Of a DNA stretch of 64,000 nt, positions 43,248 through 55,422 are shown piece by piece; the stretch's first letter is position 1; every line of letters begins with the position of its first letter. The translations under genes were made by a program, and so were the position numbers. This DNA comes from Ypsolopha sequella (Eukaryota; Arthropoda; Insecta; Lepidoptera; Ypsolophidae), in contig OW203997.1 in the NCBI GenBank assembly GCA_934047225.1, forward strand, positions 9,224,417 through 9,288,416. Direction: 5' to 3'. Under the pieces are notes generated by a model. The model ran no database searches. It saw only the letters and a program-made list of their open reading frames with translations, and had not been told where the DNA came from.

Positions 43248-44877
43248 TAGTTTTTCTGTATTATATTTTTTTTACTTTCTTTGTTTACTCATAGTAGTAG
43301 TTATTCGTAAAGACGAGCAATTAATGTCAGCAATCCAACCTGAGGTATATCAATGTGTTTTCAAATAAACCATGAAGTTTTTTCTGCAGCCGGTAAATTT
43401 TTTTTAGGATGTTAGATAGGTTCACACAAACTTTATGCATCTGTATGATGTATTCGCAAAAGACCAATTTTACATCCATTAATAATATCTGTTTAAACTT
43501 CTCACCACAAACCCGGATGAAAACACTTCACACCACAAAAAATAGGTGTGAAGTGGTCAAAAAAACTAACTTCGAAACCAAAGCGGATATGCGAATTAAT
43601 TTGTGCCAAACTGGCGATTTCTTCACATCTGTCCGTTTCTTCAAATAGGACATTTTTGGCCCTTCACGGCCCTTCATAGAAAAGCAATCGGGTCCTCGTA
43701 AACGTTAAGGGTCTGGCAGCACCCCCTTGGGTGTGGTGAGCCTGTCCTGCCTTTCTTGACGGTACTAGGTAGAGTTGGCAAGAAAGATGGTGATTTTTGG
43801 TTAGAGGACCCGTCAAAAACAAAATTTTGGTTTCAATGTTATTATAGCATCCACTGTTCTCTGCCCTTAAGGTTTCCATTATCTTTGTTAGCATCCGATA
43901 CACACTCGAAAAACGTCTCGGTAAAAATAAACTACTTTCATGCCGAATATAAACAATAAATACTTTCTGAAGGCTGCATTATTCGTTGCTAAAAGAGTAA
44001 CTAAACTTTATAAAAACATTGATAAATTTATAGCCATCAGCTAGTTACAAGTTACGCAAGTTAGTTATGGTGAAATTAGTAAAACAGTAAAATAAGGTGT
44101 GTGATTTATAGCCAATCTTGATTTAACTTTCTTAACAGCTGCGACAGCAACGGCTATTTAAATTTTGATTCAAAAATATGATCTCTTTCTTTTTAAACTT
44201 GCTGTTTTTAAAATTTGCTGTCATGTGGATTTTTTGTTGTATTTTTACAAAGTTACCATTCATTATTTCTTATAAACACATTTATTTACTTATTTAGTTT
44301 TTTTGCGTATAACGTAGAAACTTATTTAGAAAACAAACTTCCACTAGTAATATTTCCATCGATTATACATTTTCCTTGTGGAACCCTAACGCAACGTACC
44401 CCTGTAGTATCGTCCAGAGTGTTATAAGAGCAGCAAAAAGTGTAATTTAAAGCAGGTTTAAGGTCTCGAATTAAAATGTAGGAAGTAGGAGAGAGGTCGT
44501 TCTGGAACGGACATACTTATTTATTTACTTTAGTTATTTCGTGTTTATGTAGTGTGAAATTGCCTCTTGAATTACGTGATTCAGTTTTTTAACTAGCTGT
44601 TTTCTCTATTTATTACGATTGTTGTCTGAAAATATAATAATTATTATAAATATAAAACTGGATAGTGCTATAATCCCTGCTTAGTAGTAACTCTTGCTAT
44701 TTAATAAGCACACGTGAAAAATATGTTTTTGTATATTCAAATTAAGTAATAACATTCTAATTCATTTGCATCATAATGAATATCATTACCTTCACAGGAT
44801 GCCTTGTGAGGGGCTGTCAGAGATTTGCACTTTTGTGACACAGATCTAATAATCGGATGCAATTCGCATTGGTCAAA
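43248..44877. other. Unannotated intergenic stretch
   Basis: AT-rich. Short frames at 43409-43648, 43664-43903 and 44215-44427 have no domain, signal or splice support. The segment 43690-43760 is mildly GC-rich with no match recognised. Confidence 0.5.
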
Positions 44878-45120
44878 AAGATTGCCACTTACATACATAC
44901 ATTTTATACACACGCCTGTCTCGCAGAGGGGTGGGCAGAGACTACGGATTTCTATCTGCTACGACCCTGGCACATCTCTTGCGCCTCTTCCACATCGATA
45001 AATGTAGTCATCAAGCTCTTCTATTCTGGATGCTTTTTTTGATAGGTATATCCCCAATTTGGTCAGCGTCCCCAATTAGGTCCTTTTAGGGCGGCCTGGT
45101 CGAGCTTTACCTAGATACAC
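44878..45120. repeat. Dispersed lepidopteran LINE-like repeat
   Basis: 'cacgcctgtctcgcagaggg', 'gtgggcagagactacggatt', 'tctatctgctacgaccctgg' and '..agggcggcctgg' follow the order of a repeat very common in lepidopteran introns. Only one copy is in the window. Confidence 0.55.
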
Positions 45121-45148
45121 GGAATAAAAAAACCGTACTTTAAAGTAC

Positions 45149-45301
45149 AGTACTCTCAATGTGATAATGCTCATACAAATCTTCGCCACTGTTCGGCAAA
45201 GTTCGTATTTCCTTACACTTTCTATACAATCAATACGGTCACGTGGTACGTCCGGTCGCTCGGCTATAGATTTGTATGCTCATTATTACTTTGGGAGTAC
45301 T
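45149..45301. mobile_element. Short MITE
   Basis: Inverted ends AGTACTCTCAATGTGATAAT plus GCTCATACAAATC at the left, and GATTTGTATGCTCATTATTA plus CTTTGGGAGTACT at the right. The GC-richer centre ('cacgtggtacgtccggtcgc') is unrelated to other elements. Confidence 0.65.
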
Positions 45302-45605
45302 ATAAATTCTTAACTAGAATCATAAAAAACAAACAAAACTTTCTTCCGTGGAACTCTTAAGTGAAGATGCAAATACAAAATGGTGCCACATACTGTGACG
45401 ACTTAACAAACATTCGGATATTTGTCAACAATGGCAGTCATAAAAACGTCTTTAGGGGTTTAGGGGTATCGTTATAGGCAAAGTAAGGGTTCGTGAAAGG
45501 ATTAACTTGTCATTGGGATGCTACTTTGTAACTAAAAAACTTGGCATTGTAGATAATTAAACATAATTATTATTTAAACAATGTTGAACGTAAACTGTTC
45601 ATTTC

Positions 45606-46086
45606 AGTGGATGACCTACCCTAGCAACTTTTTTATTACCCGTCCAGCACAATAAGTCCAATGGCAAAGACCTTGGCGATTATATGTAGGCTCATTGGCC
45701 TCTTTTTCTTCGACGCGTAATGATCACGCAGCGAAAAAAAAATTTGGTGTGTTTTCAGCTAATACTGAAATATTTTTTAGGCAAGAAAATATTAAATTTA
45801 AGTATTTATATTTCTTTATATTTCTATTACCTATTTATGGAAAAAAAAATCAAGTTGATCTCATAACCGCGTTCTTGAAACGAACGTTTGAAAACCACAA
45901 AAAGAGGGTGTTTTTTTTTGACAGATGTATATATCCTAATCCATTGTTTATAAGTAAAATCTCTAGATAAAAGATCAATAAATCAAATATATTTTGTTTA
46001 ATACAAGGAGAGTCCAAATTTCTCCAAACGAATCCTTGAAAGTCTGGCGTTGTTCACGCTCTAGGCTCATGTACACAGTCTCAAGA
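45606..46086 (+). repeat. Dispersed repeat family E, copy 3
   Basis: Colinear with 33454-33955: 'tggatgacctaccctagcaa', 'tgatcacgcagcgaaa', 'aaccgcgttcttgaaacgaa' and 'ctctaggctcatgtacacag'. Confidence 0.75.
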
Positions 46087-46312
46087 TTTTTATTTTGAAG
46101 CTAGGGAGTGTGTGATTGTATGTGTACACGTCTACGAGCATGTGTGTAGAAATAATATTTTTAGGAAATAGTTGCTACAAAATTAACCACGCATATTGCA
46201 TAACTATTCATAACTTGTCAAAGTTCATATTCATATTCTTTATTGTGTACAAAAGAAACATCATTTTTACAAAGTACTTAGATATATCATGTACATAAGC
46301 GAGCTTATCTCT

Positions 46313-46555
46313 CAGTGGCGTGCACAGAACTTTTTGCTGGAAAAGCAAGCAATTGGTCAAGAACAACAATAAAAAAAAATATAATTTTTTTTTAATATCA
46401 CTTTGAAAAAAAAAGTTTGTATGACGCCAGGGTAGACAATGTCTACCAGAGTGAAAATTTCCTATACAAACTTTTTTTTTCAAAGTGATATTTAATTTTT
46501 TCATATTTTTTTTATTGTTATTCTTTTCCAGCAAAAAGTTCTGTGCACGCCACTG
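46313..46555. mobile_element. hAT-like foldback MITE, copy 1
   Basis: Ends CAGTGGCGTGCACAGAACTT and its inverse, arms continuing 'tttgctggaaaag' and a poly-A/T-rich section. The loop contains the inverted pair 'ccagggtagaca' and 'tgtctacc'. Flanks TTATCTCT (left) and TTATCTAT (right) agree at 7 of 8 positions, as expected for an hAT 8-bp target duplication. Confidence 0.75.
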
Positions 46556-46690
46556 TTATCTATAAAAAAGAGATTTCTTCCAGCAAACCCGGAAGTTATA
46601 AGTGATATAACGAATAACGTGTCTAATTTCGAAAGGCGTGATCGCGTTCCTTCTCTATTGTCCTTCAATTGATAAAATTGATAACTGATC

Positions 46691-47035
46691 GTGTTATCCA
46701 TCCATCAGCCTAGTTCGTCCACAGGACTTTGCCACACCCGGCGGTCATCCTAGAAGAATTGCCCAAACTCACACACTCTGGGCAGGCGGGTTGGCAAGCG
46801 CGGTGCCGGAACCCTCGCACCAGTGACGCCGCTGCCGTCGCCAGTCTGTTCCATATAAGGCGCGGCTATTAGGGATGGATATACCGCCGTACATCGGTCC
46901 CAGGCATGGTGGGCCTCCTGGTTTTTTGCCTGTGAGCTGTTCTCTTACTCTCCCCCGAATTACTTCGAGGGGGTCTCCAAGTAAGATGGTGGTACCTCCA
47001 CAGTTGAGCCCGGCATCAGCTCTACCACCTGCTAT
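46691..47035. repeat. Dispersed repeat family K, copy 2
   Basis: Same blocks as 39735-40090: 'gtgccggaaccctcgcacca', 'agtctgttccatataagg', 'atggtggtacctccacag'. It has 'gcctcctg' and 'caggcatggtggg' where the other copy differs. Confidence 0.65.
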
Positions 47036-47568
47036 AGTAGTTCTATACTGCTATATATTCCTGCTATAGATCGTAGATTAAAGTAGAAAATTTATCTTTT
47101 TTGATACATTATCGCAATGTTATTATTGACGCATTTTAAATATAAGAAAGTTGTAACATTTAAGTAGGTACCAAAATTGTAATATCAAAACAATACAACT
47201 CAGCTCAACAGACACGCCTGAATTTTAAAACTGCACTCGTCATTTATCATTTCAGTGAAAAGTGAGCATTAAAAAACCTACCACTAACCCGCACTATGAA
47301 ATGTGTCAGAACCTGGCTGAAAACAAAAGGTGTTTTATCGTAGCCACTCTGCTCCGCTAAAAAACGACGAGAAATAGAATGTAAAATTCGCATCACTGTA
47401 ATGGCGTAAGTGTAATATTTTCCTGGTATTTTCCGACACAAATGCTGCTCAAAATAAGCAGTGAAAAGACCTCGCTCCAGAAAAGAAAAAGTATAGGTTC
47501 TGGAATTTGTAACTGAATTATTTTAAAATGTATACTTGCGATTGTCGGCACTTAGTGAAACAACACAC

Positions 47569-47815
47569 CTTGAATTAAAAGCACTTGTCCAGTAGTTTCA
47601 CTATTTATTTATGTTTTTTTCCCAACCGATTTCTTATTTTATACCATTTTCAAGGAAATATGTTAAGAATTTAAATACATTTTATAAATTTTAGGTGCAG
47701 GTTCTGAGCGACGTAAACGATGAATTCTCAACATTTTCCCTTGAAAATGGTGTAAAATCCGAAACCGGTTGGGAGAAAAATAGTGAAACTACAGTAAAAG
47801 TGCTTTTAATTCAAG
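47569..47815. mobile_element. Foldback element
   Basis: Arms of about 85 bp: 'cttgaattaaaagcacttgt', 'gtagtttcactatttattta' and 'cccaaccgatttctt' on the left pair with the inverse on the right, up to 'ccattttcaagg'. A single copy is seen. Confidence 0.75.
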
Positions 47816-48193
47816 ACGAATGATTTTATTTCTTATTTTACACACTTGTAATAAATCAGTGTAATTTTAAACATAGACCAGATTAGGTTTCATATTGCTC
47901 ATAAAAATAGTACACCTGAAAATAATGATTTTGTTTTGCAAGAGGCCTTTACACTGATATGTTTGCCGTACTCCCGCTGCAGCCGCGGTTACTGTGGTAG
48001 GTGTATGATGAAGCACCGAATAACACGTCATAATGTGCTTAGCGGTTCTCATTCCGATGTTGATCAAAGAACAAGATAGTTAAGATGGGACTATTACATA
48101 TCACTTCCGTACTTTTATAAAATCACTCAGAAAACATCTCGGTAAAAATATATCACTTTATTTGCTAAATTTTATCAATAAATATCTATCAAC

Positions 48194-48347
48194 TTACACA
48201 ATATAACTTGAAATATATACAATAAATAAAAGAAAATTAAGAAAAGTAAGAATACTTGACTGATGACGGCCCACTAAGGGCCGAAATATATTTCAAGTTT
48301 TCAATTTTCTTTTATTTATTGTATATATTTCAAGTTATATTGTGTAA
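48194..48347. mobile_element. Foldback with perfect 45-bp arms
   Basis: The 45 bp at 48194-48238 (TTACACAATATAACTTGAAA..) and at 48303-48347 are exact inverse complements, around a 64-nt loop containing 'gatgacggcccactaagggc'. The absence of mismatches implies recent origin or gene conversion between arms. Confidence 0.85.
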
Positions 48348-48837
48348 TTATAAATAAAAAGCTAATTAAGGCATACTATATATATTTATTAAAGTATCTA
48401 TCAACTTAAAACGATTAAACGCAGGCTAATCGTTAGCCTGCATTAAGTAAATAACTAAACTTTGGTAATCAATTAACAAAACATAGTAATCAGCTAGTTG
48501 TACAATTAATTCACATTAGTTATGTTTAAATAAGCAAAACAGTACATTATTACTATAGATGTCTTGATTTTAATAAACAGTAGGTTTGTTTTTATAGCCG
48601 AGCTAAATTACTTAGCTTTTTTTTTGCCTCTAAAATTTTTATTTCTTCTCTGAACACTTTGAGATTCTCTGTCTAGGCATAGTTCACATGAATTTATAGT
48701 AACCAATGCTAATAACGCCTTTTCACTTAGTAAATAAGATCGGGCTATATTCATTCGCACTTAAAAAGTAAAATGAATACTTGAAATGAATACTATTATA
48801 ATATAGGTAAGTATATATGTCGTCGGCACATCTGTTA

Positions 48838-48992
48838 AAACTAGGAGGGTCGCCTCGCTCCACTCCGCTGCGCACCGCTTCGCTCGGCCCCTCAAATTTA
48901 TATACATGTAAACTTAACTCTCCTCGCTCCCCTCGTCTTTGCTATTTTTGACTTTTGGTGAAATATTTTCGATTTCATACTATCTGCCCAAT
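48838..48992 (+). repeat. Dispersed repeat family H, copy 3
   Basis: 'aaactaggagggtcgcctcg', 'ctccactccgctgcgcaccg' and 'gacttttggtgaaatatttt', then 'cgatttcatact' in the same order as at 25540-25690. Confidence 0.6.
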
Positions 48993-49590
48993 TCGACGAA
49001 CTGCTCACGATGTACCGTATAAGAGTTATTTCTTTGCTATTAGCTTCGACCAACAATTGATTGTAATATTTCCGTATAAACATCAGATATTCAAAAGAAT
49101 GTCACATCTATTCCAAAAAGACACCCTACTCTTCATTCATATTTTCGCAAGGCTCCATATAACTTATTCAATATTTTTAAATTGGCCGCCTAGCCTTGTA
49201 ATGGAGCCGAAAAAACGTGAAGAGCCACGGAAATGGATTTGCCGAGTGATTATTTATTTATGTCCACTCTGTACACACGTACCTCTTCAAAGCGGAAGAC
49301 TCTCAGACTTCTAAAAGTTTTAACTCGCTGGATGGGTTATGGTTACGAGCTTATTTTGGATTATGATTATTTTTATTTAGCAGTGCTGACGTCTTTGTTA
49401 TATTTACTAGTATAACCTGAGTCAAAAGACCTTTGGATTCAAAATGTTTGCCCATTTTTGGATGTACTGTCAGCATAGACCAAACAAACACACACCTGAC
49501 ATATTTACGTCACAGTATGTGATTTGAGCGATTTAATCCACATTGATTGGCACTGTTTTTAATGCTATATATATTTCCATCTGCGAATAT

Positions 49591-49613
49591 TATCAATCAA
49601 TCAATCAATCAAA
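49591..49613. repeat. Simple repeat (AATC)n
   Basis: Five to six 'aatc' units. Confidence 0.85.
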
Positions 49614-49712
49614 ATGACGGAGACGGAGATAGTGTGCAAGTAAGAGGTGGATACTTCCGTTCGCCCCTTCTATTCCCAATTTTGATTCGGGTTATGCACG
49701 CTTTTAAATTAT

Positions 49713-49985
49713 TAGGTCATTAACTATGAAATTGCACAAATTTTCTTACAGAGTTCTTGTAATTTAACAGCTATTTCTATTATTTGTTGTTTGTTTGAAA
49801 GTTGATTTCAAGGTGGTACATCCAAGTATTAAATTTTGTTTTTATTGTCAGTTTGATTACTAAAATTAAACTTTAAGAAACGATTCGTCCTAAATGCCAT
49901 CCATTGCCATGATAAGATTTGTAATAAGTTTTTTAAAGCTTACACTTTTCAAAAATTTAATTAAGTAATGTTGCTATTTCAAAAC
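49713..49985 (+). mobile_element. Mariner-like MITE, copy 4 (3' truncated)
   Basis: Starts 'taggtcattaactatgaaat' and follows the family through 'ttgatttcaaggtggtacat' and 'cgtcctaaatgccatccatt', then breaks off before the right inverted repeat. Confidence 0.7.
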
Positions 49986-50317
49986 ATGTTTTATCAGTGC
50001 TAACGCTTGGATCGTTATACGGTTGTGTCTCCAAATAAACATATAGATAAAGAAATGGGTCAACTCTAAATACGTGTTTAAGTTTATCTTTGTTTAACCT
50101 CTCGTAAATACTATTTGTGTTTATGTATTTATATGTATCAGTGTATGTATTATATAGAGGTAGTATATGTATTTGATTATAAAAAATTATAAGTTACCTA
50201 TTTATGTATTTTACCTATATAATTATTTTAGTTAAAATTAATTGTATCATATTAATATGCCTAGTCATAATACTGTTTCCTCACCGAAGCACTACCCTTG
50301 ACAAGTTCTACATCGCC

Positions 50318-50412
50318 AAAGGTTAGCTGGAAGAAAATGCTAATTAGCATTAAGCTCGCCTATGTACATGTTTTTATTTGTGCAATAAAGAATTTTTAAT
50401 AATAATAATAAT
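50318..50412 (+). mobile_element. LINE 3' tail, copy 6
   Basis: 'caaaggttagctggaagaaa', 'attaagctcgcctatgtac' and 'gtgcaataaag', then an AAT microsatellite. Confidence 0.55.
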
Positions 50413-52900
50413 AGATTAGTAGGCACATTGAGCACGCATATTTCAAACGTGACAGCGCTAATAAACACCCAATCTTCCTGGCACAAGTGTATCCTAAATT
50501 CGCCATATGACTACCATGTCAGGTCGACCATTTATCATCTGCGATGCGACAACTGAATTTATTTATAAAAAAACAAACAATAGCCGGAGTTAGGGGCAGG
50601 GCCAACTAACAGTTTTAGTTCTATTGCACTTTTTTGCATAGTGTATGCTACAAGAGTTTAAATCATTTTAATTTCAGTAAGTATCGTTGTATAAATGTAA
50701 AATCAAAAATAGTGCTTATGTCATTATTGACATACATTTTATTTACGGAGGACACCAAGTAATAAGTAAGAGAAAAAAAAAGATTTTTATACAAAATAAT
50801 GCTCCAAAATATATATTTTTTCTATGAATATACTTTTACACTAAGTGGGAATGCAAAGGGATTTTAATAGGTGTTATTCATCCACATGTGCAGTGGACTG
50901 CTGGATTTTGGCGCCATAATTTAGGTGCATTATTGTTTTAATATTTACTTTTTTTTATTGTTTTATGCTGGGCAAAAATGTCTGACAGCAGTAATACGGA
51001 GCAACGAAAATGACGAACAATTTTTTACCATCAAAATCAAAAAAAGCTTGCGACAACAATGTTACCAAGATTTTGTGGATTGGAAAATAGGTACAGCCTA
51101 TTACATCAGTTTAGTTAGATAGACAGTATATGAAACTGCATATAACTAGGTATTAAATTGTGTGATATTATTAAAAAAAACACGCCTATATATTAAAAAT
51201 ACTCGTTCATTTGTACAATTAAAATGTAATTTAACCCTCTTAATTCTCATTTATGCTAAAACAGTACATTGCAGTTTAGATCGTGGGTCGGATCCATCTT
51301 ACAGATTAAACAAAATATGACGTGTATCCACTGCCGTTTCTGTACGCTACTTGCATAATGCAAGGGGCACTGGTGTCTCTTCAAATCGGAGGGTCCCGTA
51401 CAATAGCGAGATAGCAATTTGATATTCAGGCCACATTTTTTATAAGTACCATCGCCCTTCAAATGCTCTGTAGGCCTACTGTTTAATAGGTTTTTGTTGT
51501 CCTATTAGTTGGAGTGACCGGTGTTTCTGTATGGTCAACTTAGTTTTGTTGTTTTGCAGTTTTTGACCCAAAATTTAAGCATCCATTTAGGCTGCTATAA
51601 AAACGTCAAACAATATTGTCTTTTTTTATTTATTTATTTAAGATCCATAGATGGAGAGCTTATAACATTATGTACTTATAAAACAAATATATAAAAATGA
51701 CACATCACAGTCTCCATAAAAAGTGGATTCAGCATGTAATAACGAATTTAACTATACGTATATACCTTTGGCCAAAAATAAAAAAATATAAAAGCTTAAG
51801 ATTTTAAATTAAACATTAGTAAGCTAAGTTAAAAACTAAATTAAATATAAGAGAATAAAAAATAAAAATGTCTACATGTTTATGCTCCTACTGTCTTTCC
51901 GATGTACTTTTCTGAAATTGCTGAAAATTTTTGATATAAGTAGAAAGCCCTTTATCGTAAGTCCACTTGTCAAAAAAAGTCCTATCCACATCAGTATTTG
52001 GTAAAATTTTAAATACTAACGTTTTCGAGCTAAGTAAGATATCGAAAGTTTGATCGAGCTGCTACTGACCATAAAGGAGTTCTTGTGGTTAATCTTTATG
52101 AGTGCACTTATAACGTTAAATAATTAAATTACTTACATATTTTTTTGCCAAACAAGAGTATAGATGGGTTGCAAAAGTACAAGTACAGTGGAGATCACAT
52201 CAAGCTATACATATTGAACTTTGTACCTATCTTAAATCCTTCACTAGCGGCTAATGTAGTCCTGCAACTCCTGCAAGTTTATGTATCTCCACTGTACCCA
52301 CAAATGCTTTATTAATAGGAATATTTTCATGATACTTACTTGTAGAAGGAATAGTCAGATTGGAACAAGAATATCAGAGAAACTTATATGTTAATTCATT
52401 TGTATGGTGTCATACCTATGTAATTTAAAATTTTGAAGAAATTTACTTTATTTCGCCCTTTGACCTAATATTCCCTAAAATTTTAGATACATGTCCCGTT
52501 ATCTATGTCTTACCAGCTCTTTTTTACATTATTTGAAAACATTTTTACATTTTGTCTCTAGTAGTGGACATTTGAACATTTGAACATTTAGGGTAGTATT
52601 ATCCCATAAAAAGACTTGCTAATAGAATATAGTTTCATCACTAATGCTCTGAAAACAAGTTGTATTTAACTCGGTATGCGGGTGGTAAGTGAGATTTACA
52701 ACCCTTTGAAAATCAAACGAGGCTTCTTTCTTTGTTTTTTGAGACAAGACCTCATAATTGAGGCAAGACCCCCGGCAAGACGCTTAAAAGTGACACAATA
52801 AATTGGTTTTCTTTTTTAAACGATCGCACTGGCCAGCAAGAAAATCGCATGAAAAAGAAAAAAATTGGCGGGACATACACCTATTTTTAACAAAAAAAAT
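50413..52900. other. Unannotated intergenic stretch
   Basis: AT-rich. Short frames (50925-51122, 51256-51462) show no recognisable domain. The segment 51290-51400 is slightly GC-richer. No repeat partner inside the window except a short motif near 52822 shared with 37568. Confidence 0.5.
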
Positions 52901-53200
52901 ATGAATTCAAATGATAATGATGCTTTTGATTTGATGCCTGAATCGATAAAACTACAGGCAAAGGCATTCGTAGAAAACCTGTTACCTCCGATTTCAAAGG
53001 AGAGATATTTGAGAATCTATGATGATTTTATCAAGCGGCGGAAATACAGAAAAGAAATATATATGTATATCCAAGTATTCTTAAGCAAACATACACAGTA
53101 TACTACATACCTATGCTTCATTCGAATGAATACTTTTGAGCCATGCATGATAAAACAGAGGGCCAAACAAACCTGCATTTCGTCAACAGAGTCGTTCTGA
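52901..53200 (+). pseudogene. Fragment resembling the N-terminus of a Crypton-like tyrosine recombinase
   Basis: The frame starts MNSNDNDAFDLMPESIKLQA and continues KAFVENLLPPISKERYLRIY, DDFIKRRK. The pattern 'LLPxxSKxxYxxxYxxFxxW/R' is typical of the N-terminal helical domain of tyrosine-recombinase-like proteins encoded by Crypton-type transposons and their domesticated relatives. After about residue 47 the similarity is lost and the frame becomes low in information (YMYIQVFLSKHTQYTTY), so only a fragment, or the first exon, remains. No catalytic R-H-R-Y residues are present. Recognition rests on pattern memory alone. Confidence 0.4.
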
Positions 53201-55420
53201 AATCAAATCACAATCAACAATACTTCAAATTTTAATTCCATATTCTCAAGCAAAAATGTACATAATTCCAAACCGATTTTCCGTCCCGCCCGCCTTATTA
53301 TTCCTCCATAACGACATGACGCCATTACATTTTTATTGGTACTGTGCGGTACCATGCAAACGTCTAGTCGTAATGAAGTATTGTAGGTCGCATCTGGTTA
53401 GATTTTTGATGGACGATTGTTATTTTTTATATATTTATTTCTGGACATGATAAACATTTTAGGGGGTTCATTATGTTTTTTATATTGATTCTGGATTTCA
53501 TGATCTTCTGCGTCTTGCCTGTGAGTTATTTATTTGTTTTACCATGTAATATATAAGTATTAAGGTCTTTTATTTGTGTAAATATTTGTATATTTAGCAA
53601 AGATCCCACATCCACCCCCTATTTTAATTCCAATGTTTGGGGTGCTTTCTTTTCATTTAACATACTTGGCACTCCCCTTAATTATCCTCAATACCTAAGG
53701 TTAACTGTTCTGATTTATGTTACTGTGCAATAAATTATTTTATTATTTTTAATTCCACAGTATTAAGTCCACAGTAGTTATATGTACAACTTATTGCTTT
53801 AAACACTATTTTCCTTAATATAATTTTAATCGGTATTTTCAGCACTGATTGATTCTTTACTCATCAAGATACATCCAGGCCTAAACAGTTTGAAAACTTT
53901 AAATTTAGCAGGTGCGTTCCTTATACAACGAAGGCATCCGCTAAGAAAAGGTTTTTCAACATGTAAATCATAAAGGTGTGTTCAACATAAAGGATACAGC
54001 GTGTTCAACTTTGTGACTCCTTTTGAACGGGAAGAGCCGCGAGAAAAACATTATTCGTGTAATAGAAATAACTATAAGGCCCCGTGAAAAGTAAGAAAAA
54101 TCTTCAATAACATCACAATTTGAACATTATAAGCGTATTTTCACACCTTCATTTACAGAATGCGTCATAATTTTACGACGTTCGTAGTTATCAAGAAAAC
54201 ATTATTACTTTTCCGAAAATTGTATGTAGGTACCGATCATTTACTCTCCCCAACCGGTTTCGCATGATGATAGCACATAGCTGAGCATCCTTTTGTCGTG
54301 TTGCTCTTTTATTTGTACATTACTTTCTATTTTAAAATACTTTTTTTGTGAACACTAGAAAAAAATTATTTTCTTTGTTCTTTCTTTCTTTGTTTTTTTC
54401 ATAGATGATGTTTACGGAGTTTGTTTTACATACTTTTTTGATGGCTTAAGAATCACTTACCAAAATTAACTTGTAATCTAACTGACACGTGATTATTACT
54501 TACAAATCGGTATGTAGATAAACCAAGGCAAAACAGTACAAGACATATCACTAATTAGGTCTACTAAGTTAGACAACTTACACCGCAGTACTGATTAAGT
54601 GTAGCAGATTAACTTGGCAGCCACTTTGCTAAGTTGTTTGTAAGTTTAACTTTGTTCAACTTGGTTACTCTGGTACGCGACACTGGTACGATTGTTTTTA
54701 GGGGTTCGTGCTTATAAATTCGAAAAAGAAACCTTATTTTTCGACTAGACTTCGGATTACATGCACTATCAGTGCTAAAATAAGCACGCAAATATGCACG
54801 ATGCACTAAATACAAAGTATCAATAAAGAAAATCTGTGTTTTAAATACTTTTTCCATTCTCAAATTCGACATGTACAGCATATACAATACAGTTTACTAT
54901 TATATTATATGCATAGTCATTATGTATTAATTATTTTTGGTTTTTATGACAATAAATACTTACTTTTATAAATGTTAAATATGTTGGGCAAAACAGCATC
55001 TAATATATTGTGATGCTTTTTGCTATTACGCAAAAGCTTTAGGTTTCAATTTGGTGCCAAATTCGTATAGTTTTGCACGTAATTAGGTATTATATTTTTT
55101 ATACGTATTTTTTATATTTTTTGTTTTATAACGTCCTACGAAGCGAGATACATAGATGTAGAAAACGATACTCATAAAACAATAAAATAAACACAATTTC
55201 CGATTAATCAAAGGAATGGAAACACGTTACAAAGGAATGGAAGCACAGTTACAAAAGAATGAAAGCACAGTTACAAAGTTTTAAATGTTAAAAATCAAGT
55301 TAGGACTGTAAATTAAAACTAGCTAAATGCAAAATAATGATCTCAAACAAGTAATGATCTCAATATCAATATAATTTTTAAAAAAAGCTCGATTATATAC
55401 GTCTAGTAAAAACAGAACTC
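53201..55420. other. Unannotated intergenic stretch
   Basis: AT-rich without a supported gene. The 92-codon minus frame at 54609-54887 has no recognised domain. Confidence 0.5.
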
Positions 55421-55422
55421 TC

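Noticed and set aside
48955..49314. 119-codon frame
   Set aside because: Begins inside a dispersed repeat, no domain or splice support.
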